Shown: piece after piece, positions 1 to 10,755 of the stretch
How the letters are laid out: the number at the start of each line of letters is the position of its first letter
How positions within the stretch are numbered: the stretch's first letter is position 1
Assembly: GCF_002014975.1 (NCBI RefSeq)
Contig: NZ_MUXV01000022.1
Location: 176,767-189,902, forward strand
DNA length: 13,136 nucleotides
Direction of reading: 5' to 3'
Source of the DNA: Moraxella bovis
GTDB taxonomy: Bacteria > Pseudomonadota > Gammaproteobacteria > Pseudomonadales > Moraxellaceae
Translations under genes and position numbers: made by a program
Notes under the pieces: generated by a model
The model's input: only the letters and a program-made list of their open reading frames with translations
Database searches by the model: none
What the model was told of the DNA's origin: nothing

Positions 1-32
1 TCATTGCAAATACCAAAGTTCAACACACCCTA
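1..32. repeat. End of a dispersed repeat (mobile-element terminus), cut by window edge
   Basis: This stretch aligns without gaps to 12936-12967 in the same orientation, with 28 of 32 positions identical. Both contain GCAAATACCAA followed by TTCAACAC and end in CCCTA. The second copy is the right end of the element at 12700-12967, so this is most likely the right end of another copy, or of a parent insertion sequence, lying to the left of the window. The adjoining macAB genes are decayed, which fits an element inserted just upstream of them. The family is not identified. Confidence 0.6.
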
Positions 33-105
33 ACAATTTACCCATTTTTAAAAATACCAATTTTTTAAAATTAATCTCCATTCTGCTATTTTTTTGGAAA
101 GACCC

Positions 106-1050
106 ATGTCCACCGCCAAAAAATCCAAATTCCCCCTAAAATGGCTTATTATTGCCATTGTACTTATTATCCTTGCCTATTATTTCTTTAAACCCAAAGA
201 AACCCCACATCCTACCTAAACGCCGATGCGGTCATGGGCGACATTGAAAACACGGTCATGGCATCAGGCAAGGTCAAGCCTATTTACAGCGTGGACGTGG
301 GGGCTTAGGTGTCAGGGCGGATTGTCAAGCTGTATGTGGACGTGGGCGATGAAGTCAAAAAAGGCGACCTAATCGCCCAAATCAACCAAGTAGAACAAAA
401 AACACCGTCTCCAATGCAGGTGCCAATCTACAACAAGCCCAAGCGAGCCTTGCCCAAGCCCAAGCAAATCTGGCGTCCAGTCAAGGCAATGTGGCAAGCT
501 CAGAAGCCACCTTACAAGCACGCCTTGCCGAACTTAAAAAAGCCGAACAGTCCTTTGCTCGCTTGGAGAGCCTTTTAAAAATTGATGCAATCAGTCGCCA
601 AGATTATGACGATGCCCAAAGTGCGGTCGAGGTCGCTCGTGCCAACGTGGACGTGGCAAGGGCAGGTGTGCAAAACGCCAAAAATGACGTTGCCACCGCA
701 CAGGCGAATATCCAAAGCCAGCGAGCCAGCATTAACAAAGCCCAAAATGACCTATCCACCGCCACCGAAGATTTAAGCTACACCACCATTGTCGCCCCTA
801 TGGACGGTACGGTCGTTTCCGTTACCCAAAAAGAAGGCACAACGGTGAACGCCATGCAGTCCGCCCCGACCATTGTCAGGCTTGCCGATCTTAGCCGTAT
901 CCGCATTAACGCCCAAATTAGCGAGGCGGACGTGGTAAACGTAAGTGCAGGAATGCCTGCTCGCTTTAACATCATTGGCAATACCCAGCAGCAGTTTGAC
1001 ACCACGTTGGCAGGGGTCGAGCCTACCCCCGGCTCAAAAAACGCCCTATT
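106..1050 (+). pseudogene. macA: macA remnant: periplasmic adaptor of a MacAB-type efflux pump, frameshifted and 3'-truncated
   Basis: MacA is the periplasmic adaptor that links the MacB ABC transporter to a TolC-type outer membrane channel. The ATG at 106, after GGAAAG, opens a typical N-terminus with a membrane anchor (KWLIIAIVLIILAYYF) but stops at 217-219. Reading continues in another frame (GDIENTVMASGKV), meets an in-frame TAG at 306-308 (VDVGA*VSGRIVKL, probably CAG before), then shifts again in the A-run at 397-402. From there the coiled-coil hairpin (alanine/glutamine-rich, about 401-770) and the lipoyl/barrel part (TTIVAPMDGTVVSV) read cleanly to GVEPTPGSKN. Roughly the last 100 residues of a normal MacA are missing, because the frame runs straight into MacB sequence near 1037-1060. 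Restoring one base at about 203-206 and one at 397-402 rejoins the frames. Not functional as sequenced. Confidence 0.85.
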
Positions 1051-2261
1051 TGGCGTGATAAACCGCCTAAAAGAAGCCTTTAAAATGTCTATCTATGCCA
1101 TGAAAGCCCATAAAATGCGAACGCTTTTAACCATGCTTGGGATTATCATCGGTATCGCCTCTGTGGTGTCTATCGCGGGGCTTGGGCAAGGCTCGCAAGC
1201 CAAAATCCTAGCTGACATCAATGCGCTAGGCGCCAACACCATTACCGTAATGAACGGCTATCCCTTTGGCGATGCCAGACGGCGGTTCGGACGAGATAAT
1301 CTCACCGTGGCGGACGCCCAAGCCGTTGCCGATCAGCCTTATGCCTTGTCGGCAAGCCCCATGGTCAATAAAACATGAGTATCCGCTTTGAAAACATCGA
1401 TGCCACGGGGACGATTAATGGCGTTGGTAAAGATTATTTGTCGGTAACAGGCGAAGTTCTAAGCATAGGGCAAGGCTTTGATGATGAGAGTATCAGCAGT
1501 GCCAGTCAGGATGTCATCATCGACCAAAACGCCTATAAGACGTATTTTAATAACGAAGGCAATCCCATCGGGCAAACCCTGCTCATCGGCAACGTCCCTG
1601 CTCGTATCGTGGGCGTGTTGTCTGAAAAACATCGTCCTTTGCCCGCACCAGTAACTCGCCCACCGTCTATATGCCTGACACTACCATCATGTATCGCATG
1701 CTTGGCACCAGCTACATTGACCGTTTTGTTGTACTCATAGATGATGACACGCCGTCCGCCATTGCCGAGACTGCCATTTCTGAGCTTATCAAATCACGGT
1801 ACGGCACGGACGATTTTAACATCATGAACACCGACAGTATCAAAGAAACGGTGCAGTCTACCACCACCGCCATGACCCTACTCATCTCGTCCATTGCGAT
1901 TATCTCGCTCATCGTGGGTGGTATTGGCGTGATGAACATCATGCTTGTGTCCGTCACCGAACGCACCAGCGAGATTGGCGTGCGTATGGCGGTTGGGGCA
2001 AGGCAGTCGGATATTTTGGGGCAGTTTTTGATAGAAGCGGTGCTGGTGTGTATCTTGGGCGGTGTCTTAGGGATTTTACTTGTCTTTGGTGTGGGCAGTC
2101 TTGTCAATAAATTTGGGGGCGACAGCGTGGGTGTGATTTACTCGCCCCTATCTATCGTGGTTGTCTTTGTCTGCTCAACGCCCATCGGTATTGTGTTTGG
2201 CTTTTTGCCTGCTCGTAATGCGTCAAGGCTCAACCCTGTGGATGCGTTGGCTCATCATTGA
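1050..2261 (+). pseudogene. macB: macB remnant: permease half of a MacB ABC transporter, ATPase domain deleted
   Basis: MacB normally has an N-terminal ATPase, four transmembrane helices and a large periplasmic domain. Here the ATPase (about 250 residues) is absent: the frame coming from MacA enters MacB just before the first transmembrane helix (MRTLLTMLGIIIGIASVVS). The periplasmic domain is broken twice. The first frame ends at 1378 (MVNKT*) and resumes at 1375 (MSIRFENIDATG). The second slips after GVLSEK near 1625-1631 and resumes as SSFARTSNSPTVYMPDTT. Both breaks fall at short A-runs and are repaired by adding one base. The C-terminus is complete, with the family's hallmark helices (VGGIGVMNIMLVSVTERTSEIG, RMAVGARQSDILGQFLIEAVL) and the ending FLPARNASRLNPVDAL. 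With no Walker motifs it cannot power transport. Confidence 0.85.
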
Positions 2262-2263
2262 TT

Positions 2264-2326
2264 TGGATTTTAGGATTGTTTTTTAAAATCCATGTGCTAT
2301 CAAGAGCGAATGGGTTTGTCTTGATA
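2264..2326. other. Two inverted repeats just after the macB stop
   Basis: TGGATTTTA (2264-2272) pairs with TAAAATCCA (2284-2292), a 9-bp stem with an 11-nt loop. TATCAAGA (2298-2305) pairs with TCTTGATA (2319-2326), an 8-bp stem with a 13-nt loop. Neither is followed by a T-run, so they are poor intrinsic terminators. They may be remnants of the terminator of the macAB operon. Confidence 0.3.
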
Positions 2327-2362
2327 AATCAAGTGTTTATGTAAAATTGAGAATGAAGTAAA

Positions 2363-2390
2363 ATGCCACTTTAAACATAAAAAGTGGCAT
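2363..2390 (-). terminator. Candidate hairpin terminator of hemB
   Basis: ATGCCACTTT (2363-2372) pairs perfectly with AAAGTGGCAT (2381-2390) around an 8-nt loop, 23 bp beyond the hemB stop. On the minus strand the stem is followed only by TTTA, so the U-tract is weak. It lies between two converging genes and could serve both sides. Confidence 0.5.
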
Positions 2391-2413
2391 AAAATCATAA
2401 AGTCAGCAAACTT

Positions 2414-3484
<1,071 letters not shown>

Positions 3485-3505
3485 TTAGGATTATTAGGAT
3501 AAATC

Positions 3506-4452
3506 ATGAAACGTTTTAAATTTTCCCTATTGGCACTATTATTGTAAGTATCACAGTCCACGCCAACGACAGCGCGGGCTATGTGGGCGTAGGCGGGGTG
3601 TGGTACATCAAAAATCCCAATATCGCCATGAAAAGCGAGGATTTGTACATCAGCAAAGACATCATCAAGGTGGCGTACGAATTTAAAAACCTAACCAATA
3701 AAGACATTTGCCAAACGGTGCTGTTTCCCTTGCCAAAGATGAGCATTCAACACGATGGGGATTTTGCGGACACAGAGGAGACACTTAACAGCTTTAAGGT
3801 GTGGGCGAACGGCAAAGCCATTACCCCAAAAATGCACGTGAGAGCCTTTTTATATAAAGGACATGATGAGCAATCAGAGCTTGATGTAACGGATGCGTTT
3901 AGGCAATGCGGTTTTTCGGATAAAGAGATTTTGTCTGCGTATCATCATGTCAATTATGATGAAAGTTTGCCCAATATATACGCCAAAATCCGAGCCTGCA
4001 AGCACCCAACGCTATATCGTCTTATCACCGAACAAGACACGCATTGGAAGTCGCAGGCAATCTATGAATGGACACAAACATTTAAAGCCAATACTGTCAC
4101 TCGCATTAACCACAGCTATCGCCCCATGGTGGGTGGCGGTGTCTTTTTCGATGAAAGTCTAGACAGTAATTTTTGTTTGGATAAAGCCACTCGGCAAAAC
4201 TTGGATAAAAAAGCAGGCACGCACCCTTTGTCTTATTCGGCGTTGGGCTATTTGCTGACCACGGGGGCAAACTGGGCAAAGCCGATTGAGCGGTTTAAAC
4301 TCACTGTCGAGCGTGATAGCAATGAGATTATGTCGTTTTGTTGGGCAGGTAGAGGCAAAGTGAAAAAAGTGGGGCAGGGAAAATTTGAAGTGATTGAAAA
4401 TAACTTTGTGCCAAAACAAGACATTGATGTGGCGTTTATTCGGGTTAAATAA
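3506..4452 (+). pseudogene. DUF4424-family secreted protein, signal peptide frameshifted from an intact body
   Basis: The body resembles the DUF4424 family, whose function is unknown. Its N-terminal hallmark is clear: a glycine-rich strand, then NPNIAMKSEDLYISKDIIKV, then a mixed-sequence strand ending in LFPLPKM. The ATG at 3506 starts MKRFKFSLLALLL and stops at 3545-3547. One frame over, the sequence continues VSITVHANDSAGYVGVGG. Together these make a normal signal peptide with a likely cut after VHA, so the protein was probably exported to the periplasm. A single missing base near 3540-3547 separates the two parts. The body is open from there to 4452. A GTG at 3583 could start a 289-residue protein, but that would lack export and no ribosome site is evident. 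It could be a recent mutation, a sequencing error or a switchable gene. Divergent from hemB and followed by a good terminator. Confidence 0.7.
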
Positions 4453-4458
4453 ACGGCA

Positions 4459-4488
4459 ATCGGGTAAGTGTAGGCTTACCCGATTTTT
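4459..4488 (+). terminator. Rho-independent terminator after the DUF4424 gene
   Basis: ATCGGGTAAG (4459-4468) pairs perfectly with CTTACCCGAT (4475-4484) around a 6-nt loop, followed by a run of five T (4484-4488). It lies 7 bp past the plus-strand stop and between convergent genes. On the minus strand the T-run is lacking, so it should act mainly on plus-strand transcripts. Confidence 0.85.
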
Positions 4489-4500
4489 ATCAACTTGCCT

Positions 4501-6705
<2,205 letters not shown>

Positions 6706-6732
6706 TCATCTTAACATTTTGCCAATATTGAG

Positions 6733-7197
6733 TTATTCTACCACTTTAAAGTATAACGCTTGACCCTGACTGTTAGAGAGTATCAGGTCGGTAGCACTGA
6801 CTTTATAATGCGTGAGCGTGGGTAAGACTTGCCCCAGTATCTGCTCTAATCTCATGTCAGGGCATGCCATGCGAGTGGACGCCACCGAGCTGATGTGAAA
6901 GGTGTCATCATGGATGTTGCTGATGCCAAACATTAGGGTGTTACACCCTGCATGACCACTGGCTTTGGCAGGGTCGGTCAAATCAAGTGTGGCGACAGGT
7001 CTGCCTTGATAATCCACGCCTTGTACGGCGGTCAGTTGCCATTCTTGGTTAAGCTGGCTTGTAGTATTAGGCTGTAATCCGTGAGAGACATTTGTGGTTT
7101 GGGCTTGAGCGGTGGAATGGGTAGCTGTGCTATCGGGCATGGCAGAACAAGCACTTAGTAGGACGGTGATGATAAATAGAGAGGTTAAGCGTTTCAT
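6733..7197 (-). CDS. META/HslJ-domain lipoprotein
   Basis: A 154-residue secreted lipoprotein. The N-terminus MKRLTSLFIITVLLSAC has two basic residues, a hydrophobic stretch and a lipobox (LSAC) with the acylated cysteine at 17. A linker rich in threonine, serine and glutamine runs to about 50. The META domain (about 50-154) shows its characteristic elements: WQLTAVQG, then GHAGCN, then SSVASTRMACPDMRLEQ and a final LILSNSQGQALYF. HslJ of E. coli, a family member, is linked to heat shock and novobiocin resistance; the biochemical role of the domain is unclear. The ATG at 7197 has AAGG seven bases upstream. It is transcribed in the same direction as slyD and fadH, but a terminator lies on the slyD side, so it probably has its own promoter. 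I found no convincing -10/-35 pair in the AT-rich 175 bp upstream. Confidence 0.85.
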   Translation of the reverse strand: MKRLTSLFIITVLLSACSAMPDSTATHSTAQAQTTNVSHGLQPNTTSQLNQEWQLTAVQGVDYQGRPVATLDLTDPAKASGHAGCNTLMFGISNIHDDTFHISSVASTRMACPDMRLEQILGQVLPTLTHYKVSATDLILSNSQGQALYFKVVE

Positions 7198-7380
7198 AAA
7201 AAGACCTTTGGTAAAAATTTTATATCGCTAATTGATGATATTTTTGGATGGATTTGTGGGAAAATTGCAATTTGCCTTATGTAATGTCTTGATTTTTGGG
7301 TATTATGTTCGCTCCTGTACGTCCAGTTTTTAGAATTATCTTTATTGAAAAATACTTATTATAATCCTTTAAAAAAACAA

Positions 7381-7406
7381 AAAACCCAAACATATATTTG
7401 GGTTTT
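7381..7406 (-). terminator. Rho-independent terminator of slyD
   Basis: AAAACCCAAA (7381-7390) pairs perfectly with TTTGGGTTTT (7397-7406) around a 6-nt loop. On the minus strand the stem is followed by a long T-rich tract (the complement of 7371-7380). It starts 16 bp past the slyD stop and separates slyD from the lipoprotein gene. Confidence 0.85.
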
Positions 7407-7422
7407 GTAAATAATGACTCAA

Positions 7423-7908
7423 TCAGTGATGATGACCGCCCACACCGTGTGCATGACCGTGAGCAATCTCATCGGCAGTGGCTTCACGCACATCAACCAC
7501 CTCAACATCAAATGTCAAAGTCACACCAGCAAGCGGATGGTTGCCATCCACGACCACCACGTCATCATTCACGTCTTTGACAGTCACAAGCATGACATGA
7601 CCGTCGTCAGTTTGTGATTGGAACTGCATGCCAACTTCGATGTTGTCAACACCTTGAAAATTTGCCCGTGGCACTTCTTGGACAGCCTCGCTAAGGTACT
7701 CGCCATAAGCATCTTCGGGGGCAACAGTCACGGTAAACTTATCACCTGCACCTTTGCCTTCCATTTGGGCCTCAAGACCAGGGATGATGTTGTGGTGACC
7801 GTGCAAGTAGGCAAGCGGTCTGCCATTTGATTTATCAAGCACGTCGCCGTCGCTGTTGGTTAGGGTGTAGTTGAATCGTACAACGGTGTCATTTGCAATC
7901 ATTGACAT
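7423..7908 (-). CDS. slyD: SlyD-like FKBP-type peptidyl-prolyl isomerase
   Basis: SlyD is a cytoplasmic prolyl isomerase and chaperone that also binds nickel and helps hydrogenase or urease maturation in some species. The 161-residue protein has the FKBP core in two pieces: residues 1-68, with GRPLAYLHGHHNIIPGLEAQMEG and TVAPEDAYGE, and the last strands near 128-140 (GVTLTFDVEVVDV). The insert-in-flap chaperone domain lies between them (about 70-126, ending in DGNHPLAG). The tail HGHAHGVGGHHH is a short histidine-rich metal-binding end, much shorter than the E. coli tail. The frame is open to 7971, but AGGAAAA placed about seven bases before the ATG at 7908 and the family start (MSMIANDTVVRFNYTL) decide that start. 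The gene is divergent from the M61 peptidase. Confidence 0.92.
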   Translation of the reverse strand: MSMIANDTVVRFNYTLTNSDGDVLDKSNGRPLAYLHGHHNIIPGLEAQMEGKGAGDKFTVTVAPEDAYGEYLSEAVQEVPRANFQGVDNIEVGMQFQSQTDDGHVMLVTVKDVNDDVVVVDGNHPLAGVTLTFDVEVVDVREATADEIAHGHAHGVGGHHH

Positions 7909-7976
7909 GAAATTTTCCTGTAAAAGTGAAAAATGTTTATCAGTAAATGGGGTGTCACTACCGATAATCAAGGGCT

Positions 7977-7985
7977 ATTATAGCA
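7977..7985 (-). promoter_or_regulatory. Extended -10 promoter of slyD
   Basis: The minus strand reads TGCTATAAT, a perfect TGn plus TATAAT extended -10, about 70 bp upstream of the slyD ATG. The -35 region is poor. The implied leader is about 60 nt. Confidence 0.6.
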
Positions 7986-8058
7986 AAGTTTTGGCAAATG
8001 TTGGGCATTGGTTACAAAAATCTTTTAAAAGTCGATTAAAGCAGATTTAAATCAATTT

Positions 8059-8067
8059 TGTTATAAT
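8059..8067 (+). promoter_or_regulatory. Extended -10 promoter of the M61 peptidase gene
   Basis: The plus strand reads TGTTATAAT, a perfect extended -10, 113 bp upstream of the chosen ATG. No good -35 is present. The leader that follows contains a small palindrome, TTGTT-T-AACAA (8087-8097), just downstream of the expected transcription start. It could be an operator or chance in AT-rich sequence. Confidence 0.6.
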
Positions 8068-8180
8068 GGTGTCAGTTGATAATATGTTGTTTAACAATGT
8101 TTGTTATCTCTTGCATTTACAATTTTGAAATATTTTTAAACAACAACACCAATTTTGATGAGTTTAATAAGGTAAATACA

Positions 8181-10031
8181 ATGACACACCTAAATACAAC
8201 CTCTAATTTACCAAAGACGAACAGCGAGCAGGACATCGCCATTCATTATGTGCTTGACTTTACCCGATGTCATGAGCATTTGATTGATGTCATCATGAGC
8301 TTTGATGTGGCGGACATTCAACGCTCTGATGATGGGCTTAGTTTGTGGCTACCGACTTGGATAGCAGGCAGTTATTTGGTGCGTGAGTTTAGCAAGAACA
8401 TCACTAAAGTCATCGCCTATGATGAAGCAGGGCGGGCGTATCGGGCAAGCAAAAGTGCCAAAAACCGTTATGAATTTGCCGACATCGGGCAGGCGGGGCG
8501 GATAACGGTGCATTATGAAGTGTACTGCCATGATTTGTCGGTGCGGACGGCATTTGTCGATGACAACCGACTGTTTGGCAATTTTACATCGCTTCTTTTG
8601 ATGGTGTCAGATAATGAACGAGCGTCTGCTTGTGTGCATTTGCATGTGCCACAGAGTTTTTTGGCAAAAAATCAAGGCTCATCGCTCGCCTGCGGTCTGC
8701 CCCATGTCGTGCGTGAGCATGAACAGGGGGTGGGGTATTCACTCGCTCCTAAAGAAGCCTTTGAATATTATGATTATCCCTTTGAATTTGGGGTGCAGTC
8801 ACTGTTTGACTTTACGGTGCAGGTGGCGGACAAAGGGGTGGCTCATCGCTTTTTTATCGCAGGGCGACACCGTGCTGATTTGACAAGGTTGTCGGCAGAT
8901 GTACAAAAGATTTGCCAAAGCTATGCTGACCTGCTAGGTGATGTGCCTTTTACTGACTATACCTTTATGACGATGGTAACAGGCAGTGATTATGGTGGGT
9001 TAGAACATATCAACTCAACCGCCCTTATCACGCCACGCACCGATTTGCCTGTGGGTGAGTCTGATGTGCCAAGCGAGTCTTATCAGCGGTTTTTGGGGCT
9101 ATGTAGCCATGAGTATTTTCATGCGTGGTGGGTCAAGTCGGTGCGTCCTGATGTGATGATGGACAGTGATTTACAAACAGAAGCCTACACGCCCTTGTTG
9201 TGGGTATTTGAAGGTTTTACCAGTTATTTGGATGATTTGATGTTATTGGTCTCAGGCGTAATTGATAGGGCAAGTTATTTTAAACTCATCACCGCCCAAA
9301 TCAACCGCTATTATAAGACAGACGGTCGCAGACACCAAAGCGTGGCGGAGTCGAGCTTCGATACATGGATAAAGCTGTATCGCCCTGATGAGAACACCGC
9401 CAATCAGAGCGTGAGTTATTATAACAAAGGGGCGCTCGTGGCGTTGTGTTTGGATTTGAGTTTGTTAAAGCATTCAGGGGATAGATACCGCCTGTTTGAT
9501 GTCGTCAAATCCTTTTATGACAAATCCAAACAGAGCGATGATAAACGGTTTGGCATGACCGATGAGAATCTTAGCGATGTCATCAGCTCTATGATGGGGG
9601 CGGACGCATGGCAGGACTTTTATCATAGCTATGTCGTGGGTACAGATGAGCTACCCCTTGTGTCACTCATGGGCGAGTTCGGGGCGGTATTAGACAGTCA
9701 GCAGACAGAAACGGCATGGGGCATGAGCGTGGATGAGAATGCCGATGGTCTTAAAATCAAGCACCTACACCGTGGCAGTATCGCCAGTGGTGCAGGGCTG
9801 TCGATGGGCGATGTCATCATCGCAATAGATGGCATTCGTGCCAGTGGTGCGGGCATAAAATCAGCACTGACCCATGCCGACAGCGTGGTGGTGCATGCCT
9901 TTCGCCGTGATGAACTTCGCACCTTTACCGTGACCTGTGGCACGCCAACACGGCATGAGAGTGTGTCGGTGCGTACGGCAGACTATCAAGAAAAAGGGTG
10001 GCTTGTTTTTGATAAATGGCTCAAATCATAA
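8181..10031 (+). CDS. M61-family metallopeptidase (glycyl aminopeptidase type) with PDZ domain
   Basis: A 616-residue zinc peptidase of family M61. An N-terminal beta-rich domain (about 20-225, including LWLPTWIAGSYLVREFSKNI) precedes the thermolysin-like catalytic domain. The latter has GGLEHINST (272-280), the zinc motif HEYFH at 310-314 (H310 and H314 ligands, E311 catalytic) and E344 as the likely third ligand (WVFEGFTSYLDD). A C-terminal PDZ domain (about 512-585, with GLSMGDVIIAIDGI) probably binds substrate or regulates access. Characterised relatives remove N-terminal glycine or alanine from peptides. The frame is open back to a TTG at 8076, which would add a hydrophobic stretch. I choose the ATG at 8181 because AAGG lies eight bases before it and the family-like sequence starts after it. 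With this start there is no signal peptide, so the enzyme should be cytoplasmic. Single-gene unit, divergent from slyD. Confidence 0.9.
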   Translation: MTHLNTTSNLPKTNSEQDIAIHYVLDFTRCHEHLIDVIMSFDVADIQRSDDGLSLWLPTWIAGSYLVREFSKNITKVIAYDEAGRAYRASKSAKNRYEFADIGQAGRITVHYEVYCHDLSVRTAFVDDNRLFGNFTSLLLMVSDNERASACVHLHVPQSFLAKNQGSSLACGLPHVVREHEQGVGYSLAPKEAFEYYDYPFEFGVQSLFDFTVQVADKGVAHRFFIAGRHRADLTRLSADVQKICQSYADLLGDVPFTDYTFMTMVTGSDYGGLEHINSTALITPRTDLPVGESDVPSESYQRFLGLCSHEYFHAWWVKSVRPDVMMDSDLQTEAYTPLLWVFEGFTSYLDDLMLLVSGVIDRASYFKLITAQINRYYKTDGRRHQSVAESSFDTWIKLYRPDENTANQSVSYYNKGALVALCLDLSLLKHSGDRYRLFDVVKSFYDKSKQSDDKRFGMTDENLSDVISSMMGADAWQDFYHSYVVGTDELPLVSLMGEFGAVLDSQQTETAWGMSVDENADGLKIKHLHRGSIASGAGLSMGDVIIAIDGIRASGAGIKSALTHADSVVVHAFRRDELRTFTVTCGTPTRHESVSVRTADYQEKGWLVFDKWLKS

Positions 10032-10055
10032 AGTCTTAGATAGCGAGTTGCCCAA

Positions 10056-10670
10056 TCAGCCCCGAAGTATTTGTGTTAGCTCGTCATGGCTGATGTGAAT
10101 GTGTCTGCTTTGACCGACGGCTAAGTCACCAACATGCCAGCCGAGCTTATCACTGCCGATTTGTAAGCGGATGAGTCTTAGGCAGGGCAGACCGACATGG
10201 GCAGTCATACGGCGGATTTGGCGGTTTTTGCCCTCAAAGATAGTCATCATAAGCCATGCGGTGGGGATATTTTTACGCTCACGAATGGGCGGATGCCTGT
10301 CCCACACGTCAATGGGTAGGTTGTCATCATCTAGGTGTAGGATATGGGCAGGCAGAGTTTTACCGTCTTTTAGGGTTATGCCTGTACGCAGGGCGTGAAG
10401 TTGGTCAGCGGTTGGGGTGTGTTCTACTTGCGCCAGATAAGTCTTGCCCCATGATTTGGCTTTGCCGTGCGTGGGTGGTGTGGTAATGAAATGGTTGAGC
10501 GTGCCGTTATCGGTGAGAATGAGCAGACCTTCGCTGTCTTTGTCCAAGCGTCCTGCCACACGCAGACTTTTGTCATCAAAATAGTCGGCAAGGGTCATCA
10601 TCTGGTCATGGTCTTTACGAAACTGGCTGTGGACATTGTAGGGTTTGTTAAATAGGACAACGATAGGCAT
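10056..10670 (-). CDS. rluE: 23S rRNA pseudouridine synthase, RluE-like
   Basis: RluE converts one uridine of 23S rRNA (U2457 in E. coli) to pseudouridine. The 204-residue protein lacks the N-terminal S4 domain of RluB and RsuA, as RluE does, and starts directly with VVLFNKPYNVHSQF. The catalytic aspartate is D43 in AGRLDKDSEGLLILT. Further family signatures are PPIRERKNIPTAWLMMTIFEGKNRQIRRMTAHVG split over 125-160, and LRLIRLQIG. The similarity to E. coli RluE (PPIRERKSIPTSWL there) is strong. The start has no clear Shine-Dalgarno sequence. The gene lies 85 bp downstream of the OmpA-domain gene on the same strand, with a strong hairpin between them. It converges with the M61 gene with only 24 bp between stops, and no terminator is visible there. 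Confidence 0.9.
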   Translation of the reverse strand: MPIVVLFNKPYNVHSQFRKDHDQMMTLADYFDDKSLRVAGRLDKDSEGLLILTDNGTLNHFITTPPTHGKAKSWGKTYLAQVEHTPTADQLHALRTGITLKDGKTLPAHILHLDDDNLPIDVWDRHPPIRERKNIPTAWLMMTIFEGKNRQIRRMTAHVGLPCLRLIRLQIGSDKLGWHVGDLAVGQSRHIHISHDELTQILRG

Positions 10671-10693
10671 GATTTGGTATTCTTAAAATAAAC

Positions 10694-10730
10694 ATAAAAG
10701 CCCAACATGAATGACATGTTGGGCTTTTAT
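10694..10730 (-). terminator. Strong hairpin terminator after the OmpA-domain gene
   Basis: ATAAAAGCCCAACATG (10694-10709) pairs perfectly over 16 bp with 10715-10730 around the 5-nt loop AATGA. On the minus strand it follows the OmpA-gene stop by 25 bp and ends only 23 bp before the rluE ATG. The stem itself ends in TTTTAT and is followed by GTTTATTTT. Confidence 0.8.
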
Positions 10731-10755
10731 TTTACCACGTTTTTGCTAAAACCGA

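Noticed and set aside
778..1005. Minus-strand frame across the macA remnant
   Set aside because: It is the shadow of a recognisable MacA lipoyl/barrel region in the other strand.
8076..8180. TTG start giving a hydrophobic N-terminal extension to the M61 peptidase
   Set aside because: TTG lies about 9 bp after the -10 box, has no ribosome site, and the ATG at 8181 has AAGG at proper spacing.
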